Positions 8,414 through 15,631 of a DNA stretch of 38,832 bases are shown one piece after another. The position numbers and the translations under genes are program-made. This DNA is from Sandaracinaceae bacterium (GTDB lineage Bacteria; Myxococcota_A; Polyangia; Polyangiales; Sandaracinaceae), in NCBI GenBank assembly GCA_040218145.1, contig JAVJQK010000079.1, forward strand, positions 1 to 38,832, in the 5' to 3' direction. Position 1 is the first letter of the stretch. Each line of letters starts with the position of its first letter. The notes below the pieces were generated by a model. The model was not told the DNA's origin. It saw nothing but the letters and a program-made list of their open reading frames with translations, and made no database searches.

Positions 8414-8922
8414 TCGGGCGCGGCCGGCTGCGGATCCGACGGTGGCGCCGCCGGGTCCGCGGCGGTCGGATCGATCGCCGGATCGATCGTCGGCGCCGGA
8501 CTCGTGGGCGCCGGGTTCGTGGGCGCCGGGGCTGGCGCCGGGATGGGGCCGGGACCGAGCCCCGGGCTGCCGGTCGTGCCCGCGTCGACCATCCAGAACG
8601 GGGTCCCGCTCGGCGAGCTCGAGCGTGGGGACAGCGACGCAGCCGAGCAGACGCTGTTGCAGAGCCCGCAGACGAGCGCGACGAAGAACGCGGGGAAGAA
8701 CGCCACCACGGAGACCACCAGACCGGCCGTCGGGAGGCCCGTCTCGGTCCCGTCGGTCCGCGCGCGCGACAGGCTCACCCCACCGAGCACGATGCCGAGC
8801 AGCGCGCAGACCGGGGCGCCGAAGGAGAAGAGCGATCCGACGAAGGGGATCGGCGTCAGCAAGAACCCGGCGAAGGTGAAGATGAGCGCCAGCACCCCCA
8901 GCGCGATGGACGCGATCCCCAT
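8386..8922 (-). CDS. DUF4190-like membrane protein with Pro/Ala-rich tail
   Basis: Predicted 178-residue membrane protein. The N-terminal half has three hydrophobic segments (about 3-24, 27-50 and 66-90) with the spacing and small-residue pattern of DUF4190-type proteins (ASIALGVLALI, then GIVLGGVSLSRAR). A Cys-containing turn (GLCNSVC) follows. The C-terminal half is a disordered Pro/Ala/Asp tail ending in six prolines. The tail runs 28 bp into the convergent small membrane gene. It is divergent from era, with 71 bp between the start codons. Function unknown; the DUF4190 likeness is moderate. Confidence 0.72.
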   Translation of the reverse strand: MGIASIALGVLALIFTFAGFLLTPIPFVGSLFSFGAPVCALLGIVLGGVSLSRARTDGTETGLPTAGLVVSVVAFFPAFFVALVCGLCNSVCSAASLSPRSSSPSGTPFWMVDAGTTGSPGLGPGPIPAPAPAPTNPAPTSPAPTIDPAIDPTAADPAAPPSDPQPAAPDQFPPPPPP

Positions 8923-8926
8923 GGAG

Positions 8927-8955
8927 CGCCAGGGTCCTTCCCTCGCCTCCTGGCG
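8927..8955. promoter_or_regulatory. Inverted repeat between divergent starts upstream of era
   Basis: CGCCAGG at 8927-8933 and CCTGGCG at 8949-8955 form a seven-base inverted repeat with a 15-base spacer, within the 71-bp region between the DUF4190-like gene and era. It could be an operator or a transcript hairpin. No convincing -35/-10 pair was found nearby. Confidence 0.3.
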
Positions 8956-8993
8956 TCAAGCCGCGCTCTGGCGCATACCACCCGACCCCCGCC

Positions 8994-9926
8994 ATGTCTG
9001 AATCAGAGTCCGAAGCAGAGCCCCGCGCCGGTCGCGTCGCGATCGTCGGCCGACCGAACGTCGGCAAGAGCACGCTCCTCAACGCGCTGCTCGGCCAGAA
9101 GCTCGCGATCACGACGCCGCGGCCGGGCACCACGCGCGCCTGCCTCCTGGGCGTGCACTGGTCCGACGACCCGCCGACCCAGATCGCCTTCGTCGACACG
9201 CCGGGCCTCGAGCGGCCGCGCTCGGTGCTGGGCCGGGTCCTCGTGGAGGAGGCCCAGGGGGCGCTCGAGGGGGCCGACGCCATCCTCGTCCTCGTGGACG
9301 CCACGCACCGCGGGCCGGGCGACGACCCGCTGCCCGAGGAGGACGTCGCCATCGTCGAGCAGGCCAAGGAGATCGGCCGGCCGATCGTGCTCGGCCTGAA
9401 CAAGGTCGACAAGGTCAAGGACAAGGGCCGCCTGCTCCCCAAGCTCGCCGCGTGGTCGGAGCGCTTCGACTTCGCCTCCATCGTGCCGATCTCGGCGCTG
9501 CGAGAGGACAACCTCGCGCCGCTGCTGAAGGAGCTCCGCGCGCTGCTGCCCGAGGGCCTGCTCTACGCGCCCGACATGCTGACCGACCGGCCGGAGCGCT
9601 TCTTCGCGGCCGAGCTGGTGCGCGAGTCGATCATCGTCAAGACGCGGCAGGAGATCCCGTACTCGGTCGCGGTGCAGGTCGACGAGTACAGCGAGGACGG
9701 GAACCTCGTGCGGATCGGCGCCACCATCTTCGTCGACCGGAAGACCCACAAGGGCATCCTGATCGGCAAGGGCGGTCAGATGCTCAAGGACATCGGCACC
9801 CGGGCGCGCCTCGCGATGGAGGACCACCTGCAGCGCAAGGTCTTCCTGCAGCTCTTCGTCCGCGTCGAGGAGGGCTGGACGCGAGACCCGCAGAAGGTCC
9901 GCACGCTCACCAAGGAAGCCGACTGA
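8994..9926 (+). CDS. era: GTPase Era (ribosome assembly)
   Basis: Era binds the 3' end of 16S rRNA and acts in 30S subunit maturation in the cytoplasm. The 310-residue protein has normal family length. The G domain carries GRPNVGKST (G1, about 18-26), PGTTR (G2), DTPG (G3), NKVD (G4) and SAL (G5). A C-terminal KH RNA-binding domain contains GKGGQMLKDIG. No Shine-Dalgarno sequence is apparent before the ATG (the preceding bases are C-rich), so a leaderless or weakly initiated transcript is possible. Its stop is one base before the der start, so the two GTPases are translationally linked. Confidence 0.97.
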   Translation: MSESESEAEPRAGRVAIVGRPNVGKSTLLNALLGQKLAITTPRPGTTRACLLGVHWSDDPPTQIAFVDTPGLERPRSVLGRVLVEEAQGALEGADAILVLVDATHRGPGDDPLPEEDVAIVEQAKEIGRPIVLGLNKVDKVKDKGRLLPKLAAWSERFDFASIVPISALREDNLAPLLKELRALLPEGLLYAPDMLTDRPERFFAAELVRESIIVKTRQEIPYSVAVQVDEYSEDGNLVRIGATIFVDRKTHKGILIGKGGQMLKDIGTRARLAMEDHLQRKVFLQLFVRVEEGWTRDPQKVRTLTKEAD

Positions 9927-9927
9927 C

Positions 9928-11340
9928 ATGGCCAAGCAGCGCACGGCCGGGCACAAAGGCGGGGCGGACAAGAAGAAGCCGCAGCCGCTGCCGGGCAACG
10001 CGCTCGGCGCGCTCCCCGTGGTCGCGATCGTGGGGCGGCCCAACGTCGGCAAGAGCACGCTCTTCAACCGGCTGATCGGGCAGCGCCTCGCCATCGTCGA
10101 GGACGTGCCGGGCGTCACGCGCGACCGCCACTACGCGGACGCGTTCCTGCTGGGGCGCGACTGCGTCATCGTCGACACCGGCGGCTTCGATCCCGAGAGC
10201 GACGACCCGATGAAGGAGGGCATCGCCCGGCACGTGCGCATGGCGCTCGCCGAGGCCGACGTGGTGGTCGCGGTGCTCGACGCCACCGCCGCGCCGATGC
10301 CCGCCGACCGCGAGGCGATCCGGCTGCTGCGTGAGGCGGACAAGCCCGTCATCTACATCGCCAACAAGGCCGATTCTCCGTCCCGCGAGCAGGAGGCCAT
10401 GGCGCTGTACGAGCTCGGCATGGAGCAGCTCCTGCTGGTCAGCGCCCAGCACGCGCTCGGGCTGGGCGAGCTCGAAGAGGCCATCGTCAACGCGCTGCCG
10501 CCCATCGTGGAGGCGCCCGAGGTCGAGCATCAGGGCGTGCCGCGGCTCGCCATCGTCGGCCGGCCCAACGCGGGCAAGTCGTCGCTGACCAACCGCCTCC
10601 TCGGCGAGGAGCGGCAGCTGGTCGACGACCGCCCCGGCACCACCATCGACACCATCGACACCCTGGTCGAGGTCTCGGGCGAGCCGATCGTGCTGATCGA
10701 CACGGCCGGCATCCGGCGCAAGCGCGCGGTCCGCAAGGAGCGCGGCGTCGAGGGCCTGAGCGTGATGAAGGCCATCCGCGCCATGGAGCGGAGCGACGCG
10801 GTGGTGCTGATGATCGACGCGTTCGACGGCGTCGCCGAGCAGGACGCGCGCCTGTGCGGGCTCGCGATCGAGCGCGGGCGCGCCCTCGTCATCGGGCTCA
10901 ACAAGATGGACCTGATGAACGCGGAGGAGCGCAAGAAGGCGATCCAGCGGACGCGCGAGATCCTGTCGTTCGCGCCCTGGGCGCCGATCGTTCCCGTCTC
11001 GGCCAAGACGGGCCGGGGCACGCGCAAGCTCATCGGCGCGGTGCGCGACGCGCTCGTCGAGCACCAGAAGCGCATCGGCACCGCGCAGATCAACCGGTTC
11101 TTCGAGGAGGTGCTCGAGCACCACCCGCCGCCCGTTCACAAGAACAAGGCGGTGCGGCTCTTCTACGTGACCCAGGCGTCGGCGCAGCCGCCCACCTTCA
11201 TCGCGGTGACGAACGAGCCGCAGGCGGTGCACTTCAGCTACCAGCGCTACGTGGTCAACGCGATCCGCAAGCGCTTCGGGTTCGAGGGCACGCCGGTCCG
11301 CGTCTTCTATCGCCGCCGCAAGCGGCGCGAGAAGACGTAG
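9928..11340 (+). CDS. der: GTPase Der (EngA), 50S ribosome assembly
   Basis: Der has two tandem GTPase domains and acts in late 50S subunit assembly. In this 470-residue protein the first G domain shows GRPNVGKST, DTGG and NKAD; the second shows GRPNAGKSS, DTAG and NKMD; a KH-like domain ends in a basic tail (RRRKRREKT). A Lys-rich N-terminal extension of about 25 residues precedes the first domain. AAGGAAG, inside the era 3' end, is well placed as the ribosome site, and only one base separates the genes. Pairing of era and der is a compact ribosome-biogenesis unit. Confidence 0.97.
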   Translation: MAKQRTAGHKGGADKKKPQPLPGNALGALPVVAIVGRPNVGKSTLFNRLIGQRLAIVEDVPGVTRDRHYADAFLLGRDCVIVDTGGFDPESDDPMKEGIARHVRMALAEADVVVAVLDATAAPMPADREAIRLLREADKPVIYIANKADSPSREQEAMALYELGMEQLLLVSAQHALGLGELEEAIVNALPPIVEAPEVEHQGVPRLAIVGRPNAGKSSLTNRLLGEERQLVDDRPGTTIDTIDTLVEVSGEPIVLIDTAGIRRKRAVRKERGVEGLSVMKAIRAMERSDAVVLMIDAFDGVAEQDARLCGLAIERGRALVIGLNKMDLMNAEERKKAIQRTREILSFAPWAPIVPVSAKTGRGTRKLIGAVRDALVEHQKRIGTAQINRFFEEVLEHHPPPVHKNKAVRLFYVTQASAQPPTFIAVTNEPQAVHFSYQRYVVNAIRKRFGFEGTPVRVFYRRRKRREKT

Positions 11341-11341
11341 A

Positions 11342-11381
11342 CGAAAAAGAGAAAAGGGAGGCGCCCGTCTGGGAGCCTCCC
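11342..11381 (-). terminator. Intrinsic terminator for the minus-strand lipoprotein gene
   Basis: GGGAGGC (11356-11362) pairs with GCCTCCC (11375-11381), with an inner CCC/GGG and a GTCT loop. Read on the minus strand, the hairpin is followed by a T-rich tract (complement of the A-rich run 11342-11355), the layout of a Rho-independent terminator. It sits between the convergent ends of der and the lipoprotein gene; in the plus direction only a short pyrimidine tract follows, so it may work weakly for der too. Confidence 0.7.
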
Positions 11382-11405
11382 CTTCCTCCGTACGGCTGCG
11401 GTCTC

Positions 11406-11834
11406 TCAGTCCTGCGCGGAGCAGCTGTCGGGGACGTCCGCGCTCATCGCGGTGAGCGACGCGCGCCATCCATCGATGGCGCTCTGGCAGGCCGCCTCGG
11501 CCGCCGCGCCTTGCAGGTTCTGCACGCCAGCGCAGGCCGTCTCCGCCGACACCGCGCCCGGCGTCGCGGCGTTGGACGCCTCGACGAACGCGGTGCAGCA
11601 AGCGCGGGCGCGGGAGCAGGCGTCGTCGCCGCCCTCCGCGGCCTCGTCGGCCATCTCCTCGGCCGCCTCGGCCATCTCTTCGGCCTCTTCGGCCAGCTCC
11701 TCGGCCGCCTCCTCAGCCTCCGGGGGCGCCTCGGTGCTCGGCGTCTCGGTGCTCTCCGCCTCTTCTTCGCAGGCGGTGACGAACCCGAGCATGGCGATCA
11801 TCGCGATCACGGTGGTCCAGTGCGTGAGCTTCAT
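11406..11834 (-). CDS. Glu/Ala-rich lipoprotein with Cys-rich C-terminal domain
   Basis: Predicted 142-residue lipoprotein with signal peptide ending VTAC (Cys22). After it comes about 45 residues of Glu/Ala heptad-like sequence (EEAEEAAEELAEEAEEMAEA) expected to form a long helix, comparable in design to small helical outer-membrane lipoproteins. The C-terminal 75 residues contain several cysteines (CSRARACC, TAC, AAC, SC) likely to form disulfides. I placed the start at 11834 because it gives the signal peptide; upstream in-frame sequence is not signal-like. It has its own terminator hairpin downstream and appears monocistronic. Function unknown. Confidence 0.8.
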   Translation of the reverse strand: MKLTHWTTVIAMIAMLGFVTACEEEAESTETPSTEAPPEAEEAAEELAEEAEEMAEAAEEMADEAAEGGDDACSRARACCTAFVEASNAATPGAVSAETACAGVQNLQGAAAEAACQSAIDGWRASLTAMSADVPDSCSAQD

Positions 11835-11958
11835 CGTCTCGTTTCCCTTCCGCGCCACGGGACGGAGGTGCTGCGAACGCGCCCCCCAGCGCTGTCGATC
11901 GGAGCCTGCCACGCGAATTGTCAACGAAACGTAATACCTCGTACTCTTTCGTAGATTC

Positions 11959-11988
11959 GTCCTCAAACGCAGTCCTCAGCATGAGGAC
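11959..11988. promoter_or_regulatory. Three-copy GTCCTCA motif upstream of the LigD-type gene
   Basis: GTCCTCA occurs at 11959-11965 and again at 11972-11978, 13 bases apart, and its exact reverse complement TGAGGAC lies at 11982-11988 with a three-base spacer. The result is a perfect 7-3-7 dyad plus an extra direct half-site in the divergent region before the polymerase gene. This resembles a repressor operator; the regulator is unknown. Confidence 0.45.
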
Positions 11989-12030
11989 ATCAGACGTTGC
12001 GTGAGGCGCTTCGGGGTCTCCATTCGAGGC

Positions 12031-12897
12031 ATGACGATCACCGTCGCGGGTGTCTCGATCACGCATCCCGAGCGGGTCCTCTTCCCCGCGCAGGGGCTGA
12101 CGAAGGGCGACCTGGCCGCGCACTTCGAGCGGGTGGCGCCCCACATGCTGCCGCACGTCGAGCGGCGCCCCCTCGCGCTGGTACGCTGCCCGCGCGGCGC
12201 GGACAACGCGTGTTTCTTCCAGAAGCACCCGCAGGGCTCCGAGCCCGAGGGCGTGCTCGGCGTCGAGGTGCCCGAGGGAGGCGGGCGCGCGACGCACTTC
12301 GCGGTCGAGGGCGCGCGGGGTCTCGTCGGGATGGCGCAGCTGGGTGTGCTCGAGGTGCACGTGTGGGGCAGCCGCGTCGACGCGGTGGAGCGGCCCGACC
12401 GGTTGGTCTTCGACCTCGACCCGGACGAGGCGCTCTCCTTCGACGCGGTGAAGGACGCCGCGAAGGCGCTGAGGCGGCGCTGCGAGGACGACGGCCTGCG
12501 CCCGTTCGTGATGACGACGGGGGGCAAGGGGCTGCACGTGGTGGCGCCGCTGGAGCCGCGCGCGTCCTTCGATGACGCCCGGGCCTACGCGCGCGAGGTC
12601 GCGGAGGCGCTGGTCGCCGACGCGCCGGAGCGCTTCGTCGCCACCGCGAGCAAGGAGGCGCGCGCCGGGAAGATCTACATCGACACCCTCCGCAACGGGC
12701 TCGGCGCGACGGCCATCGCGCCCTACTCCACCCGCGCGCGACGAGGCGCGCCGGTCGCGACGCCCCTCCGCTGGGACGAGCTGTCGCGGGTCGAGGGCGG
12801 AGACGCGTACGACGCGCGCACCATCGCGAGGCGCCTGGCCGCGCTCGGCTCCGACCCGTGGGAAGGATACGCCGACGCGCGCCGGCGGCTGCCCTGA
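12031..12897 (+). CDS. Stand-alone LigD-type polymerase/primase domain protein
   Basis: Member of the archaeo-eukaryotic primase superfamily corresponding to the polymerase domain of LigD, the end-processing enzyme of bacterial non-homologous end joining. It is 288 residues from the ATG at 12031, which matches the family N-terminus (THPERVLFP about ten residues in); a GTG at 12001 would add ten residues, and neither has a well-spaced ribosome site. Visible motifs are FDLDPDE with catalytic Asp residues, TTGGKGLHV and IYIDTLRN with the third acidic residue, followed by APYSTRARRG. No ligase or phosphoesterase domain is fused and no Ku gene is in the window. It would extend or fill DNA ends with nucleotides. 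Its stop abuts the convergent MopE-like gene with no gap. Confidence 0.9.
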   Translation: MTITVAGVSITHPERVLFPAQGLTKGDLAAHFERVAPHMLPHVERRPLALVRCPRGADNACFFQKHPQGSEPEGVLGVEVPEGGGRATHFAVEGARGLVGMAQLGVLEVHVWGSRVDAVERPDRLVFDLDPDEALSFDAVKDAAKALRRRCEDDGLRPFVMTTGGKGLHVVAPLEPRASFDDARAYAREVAEALVADAPERFVATASKEARAGKIYIDTLRNGLGATAIAPYSTRARRGAPVATPLRWDELSRVEGGDAYDARTIARRLAALGSDPWEGYADARRRLP

Positions 12898-14763
12898 CTA
12901 CGGGGCGCCGACCCCGACGCACATGCCGCTGTCCGGCTCGATGCACGAGCCGCCATCGCAACACCCGCTGCAGCACTCGACGCTGTCCATGCAGAACTCG
13001 CTCAGGAGCGCGCACGCGCTGCCGTCGCCCCCGTCGAACCCGGCGTCGATGGGATCGCAGATGCCCACGTTGCAGGTCTCGTCCATCGCGCAGCACATGC
13101 CGTCGCAGCACGTCTGGCCCGTCAGGCAGCAGGTGCCTCCGCCCGCGAAGTCGGAGCAGAAGAACTCCCCGGAGCCGCAGGAGCCGCCGTCGACGCCGCC
13201 GTCGTCGGGCACACACACGCCGGCCCCCATGCACACGTCGCCGCTCGGGCAGCAGATCCCGTCACAGCACGTCTCGATCGCCGTACAGCACGCGCTCCCC
13301 GCCGCACCCGAGCACGAGGTCGAGCCGCCGGGGCACGAGACGCCACCGTCGGTGCCCGCGTCCGGGAAGTCGCAGAACGATCCTCCCACGCACACCTGAC
13401 CCATATCGCAGCAACTCGAATTGCAGCAGACACCGTCGCAACAGTCCGCCGCCCGACCACAGGAGGCCATCGGGCCGCCGCACGTTCCTCCGTCGGTCCC
13501 GCCTCCCGCGTCCATGCCGCAGGGCGTGCCGCGGCACATCATGGCCGCGCATCGGTCCGAGCAGGTGGTGGGATCCCCGTCGTCGCAGGTCGCGCCGTCG
13601 TTCGGTACGAACCCGCAGCTCCCCGCCGTGCAGGACCGGCTCCGGCAGGGGGAGCCCGAGCTCGGGCACATCCTGCCGCAAGCGCCGCAGTTCAAGACAT
13701 CGTCGCTCACGCTCTGCTCGCAGCCGTTGCCGACCGCGCCGAGGTCCGCGTCGCAGTCGTCGAAGTTCTCGTCACAGGCATATCGACAGGCGCCGCCTTC
13801 GCACGCCGCGGAGGCGTTGGGCGGGCTCCCGCACGCTTCGCCGCAGGCGCCGCAGTGCCCCTCGTCCGTGGCGAGATCCACGCAGCTGCCGTCGCACTCG
13901 ACGGTGCCGCCGGTGCACTCGGAGACGCAGCTCGCGGTGCCGCCGCTCGCCTGACAGAGCTGGCCGCTCGGACACGCGTTGCCGCAACCGCCGCAGTGAC
14001 TCCGACTCGACACCTGCGTCTCGCAGCCGGGATCCGGCGTGCAGTCGAGCCAACCGGTCTCGCAGGTCCGCTCGCAGCGCGCGTCCACGCACTCGCTCGT
14101 GGCGTTCGGCGCGTCGCAGCTGTTGCCGCAACCGCCGCAGTGGCGTGCATCGGTCCTGAACGCGGTGCCCTCGTCGACGCGACCGTCGCAGTCGTCGTCG
14201 CTCCGGTTGCACACCTCGTCGCCCGGATCGGTGCAGGTGGGGCGCCCCGCGTCGGGCAGGCCCGCGTCGGGATCGAAGCGGGTGCCGCCGCCCTCCGCGC
14301 TCTCACATCGACCGTTCCGACACGTCTGATCGAGGCTCTCGTCGCAGAGCTCGCCGATGCACGAGTCCTGGAGCAGCACGTAGATGTAGAGGACCTCGCC
14401 CTCGACGTAGCTGCTCGTGACGCGGGCGCGCGCGATGGCCGCGCCGCCGGCGTCCAGGTTCCCGGGGTCGAACTCGCCCGCGTACGCGGTGGCTTCCACC
14501 CGGAAGATCCGGGCCGCGTCATCTTCGCGAGGACGCAGCGCGACGTTCCAGGGGTAGCGGTCGGCGACCTCCTCGAGGAAGACCTCGTCGTCGAAGCGCG
14601 TCTCGGCGGGACCGCGACCCCAGATGCGAATCCAGGTCGAGCGGGAGAGGTTCGCGACGCCCGGCTCGGCGTCGACGGTGACGATCACCTGGGTCAGCTC
14701 CCGGCGCGCGCACGACGTGAGAAGGAGCAGCGCGCCGAGCGCGAACGAGACGGTGCGCGCCAT
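12898..14763 (-). CDS. MopE-like Cys-rich lipoprotein
   Basis: Predicted 621-residue surface lipoprotein. The start at 14763 gives a signal peptide ending LTSC (Cys18) and overlaps the upstream stop by one base (TGATG), indicating translational coupling; GAGG lies five bases before it. Residues about 20-145 look like a beta-rich domain. From about 150 onward the chain is Cys-rich: an Asp-rich MopE-type segment (DPGDEVCNRSDDDCDGRVDEG) and repeated HCGGCGNxC or CGACGxxC units, then further repeats of CCDGxCC type. MopE-type proteins are secreted or surface, metal-binding in the best-known case. It pairs with the upstream TPR-PEGA-like gene. Its stop touches the stop of the LigD-type gene. Confidence 0.85.
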   Translation of the reverse strand: MARTVSFALGALLLLTSCARRELTQVIVTVDAEPGVANLSRSTWIRIWGRGPAETRFDDEVFLEEVADRYPWNVALRPREDDAARIFRVEATAYAGEFDPGNLDAGGAAIARARVTSSYVEGEVLYIYVLLQDSCIGELCDESLDQTCRNGRCESAEGGGTRFDPDAGLPDAGRPTCTDPGDEVCNRSDDDCDGRVDEGTAFRTDARHCGGCGNSCDAPNATSECVDARCERTCETGWLDCTPDPGCETQVSSRSHCGGCGNACPSGQLCQASGGTASCVSECTGGTVECDGSCVDLATDEGHCGACGEACGSPPNASAACEGGACRYACDENFDDCDADLGAVGNGCEQSVSDDVLNCGACGRMCPSSGSPCRSRSCTAGSCGFVPNDGATCDDGDPTTCSDRCAAMMCRGTPCGMDAGGGTDGGTCGGPMASCGRAADCCDGVCCNSSCCDMGQVCVGGSFCDFPDAGTDGGVSCPGGSTSCSGAAGSACCTAIETCCDGICCPSGDVCMGAGVCVPDDGGVDGGSCGSGEFFCSDFAGGGTCCLTGQTCCDGMCCAMDETCNVGICDPIDAGFDGGDGSACALLSEFCMDSVECCSGCCDGGSCIEPDSGMCVGVGAP

Positions 14764-15629
14764 CAGAACCTCACCTGCAACCCAACGGTGGGCGCCTCGA
14801 CGAGCGTGGAATGTACGGCGCCGCTGTCGCCGCGGATCACCTCTGCCTGTCCAGGATCCGAGGCCAGGACCGCGACCGCGATCCCGACGCCGGCGCCGAC
14901 CACGAGCACCCCGACGAGCGTCCAGAACCACCACTGCTCCTCGACGCCCCCGCCGTCCGCGGGGATCGGATCGGTGACAGCGTCGCCCGCGGCCGCCTCG
15001 GCTGCCGCGAGCTCCTCCGCGGTGGGCGGAGGCGCGTCGAGGGCCACGCTCGCGCGGCCGCCTTCGGTCACCGTGACCTCGCGGGTCACGAGCGCGGGCC
15101 CACTCCGATGCAGGGTGACGGTGTGCACGCCCGGATCCGCGGGCTGAGCCACGCCCAGCAGGGCGTCGGGGACGTCGTGGCCGTCGAGCCGGACGGTCAC
15201 CCCGGCGCGCGCGCCCGCGACCTCGATGCGCAGGCGGCCGAGCCGCGGGGTCACGAGCGCGAGCCGCTCGGAGGCGATGCGGTGAGGCGGCGAGCCCTCC
15301 TCCGCCTCTCGCTGCACGCGCCGCAGGTGCTCGCTCGCCTCCACCAGGCGCCCCAGCTCGCTCAGCGCGAGGGCCAGGTTCACGCGGACGACGACGGAGT
15401 CGCGCAGCTCCAGAGACCGCGACAGCCGGTCGGCGGCGGTCGGGTAGTCCGCCGCGTCCACCGCGTCCATGCCCTGCTCGAAGAGCGCGCGCGCGGCGGC
15501 GGTGGTCGCCTCGTCATCCTGCGCCGACGCGGGCCGGGCCCACACCGTCGCGAAGACGAGGAGGGTCGCGAACGCGATTTCCCCCAGCTTCTGCATCCAA
15601 GCCATCTCAGGCGCTATGCTTCGAAGCAT
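14763..15629 (-). CDS. TPR and PEGA-like single-pass membrane protein
   Basis: Predicted exported protein of 288 residues. The signal peptide ends near ASAQ. Residues about 38-120 are TPR-like (ARALFEQGMDAVDAADYPTAADRLSRS; then NLALALSELGRLVEASEHL). Residues about 130-200 resemble a PEGA domain (VTVRLDGHDV, then PGVHTVTLHRSG). A linker leads to one transmembrane helix (about 232-255) and a short tail ending LQVRF, recalling the QLRF end of the protein at 1527-2525. The ATG at 15629 has GGAGG six bases upstream, but an internal ATG at 15605 is also possible and would leave room for a promoter. It is head-to-head with the transmembrane kinase and coupled to the MopE-like lipoprotein downstream. 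Confidence 0.82.
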   Translation of the reverse strand: MLRSIAPEMAWMQKLGEIAFATLLVFATVWARPASAQDDEATTAAARALFEQGMDAVDAADYPTAADRLSRSLELRDSVVVRVNLALALSELGRLVEASEHLRRVQREAEEGSPPHRIASERLALVTPRLGRLRIEVAGARAGVTVRLDGHDVPDALLGVAQPADPGVHTVTLHRSGPALVTREVTVTEGGRASVALDAPPPTAEELAAAEAAAGDAVTDPIPADGGGVEEQWWFWTLVGVLVVGAGVGIAVAVLASDPGQAEVIRGDSGAVHSTLVEAPTVGLQVRF

Positions 15630-15630
15630 A
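15615..15630. promoter_or_regulatory. Perfect 16-bp palindrome between divergent starts
   Basis: TATGCTTCGAAGCATA is a perfect dyad sitting immediately before the kinase start codon at 15632 and across the possible starts of the opposite gene. Each arm reads TATGCT, a passable -10 hexamer in both directions. It is a candidate shared operator or bidirectional promoter core for the kinase and its TPR-PEGA partner. Confidence 0.45.
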
Positions 15631-15631
15631 C

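Noticed and set aside
11919-11924. Consensus -35 hexamer TTGACA on the minus strand before the Glu/Ala-rich lipoprotein gene
   Set aside because: At spacings of 16-18 bases the -10 region reads close to CGATCG or GATCGA, far from TATAAT, so one box alone does not support a promoter call.
12858-14159. Plus-strand Arg-rich open frame opposite the MopE-like lipoprotein
   Set aside because: Extreme Arg/Ser/Thr composition and no start signal; it is the antisense shadow of Cys-rich repeats.
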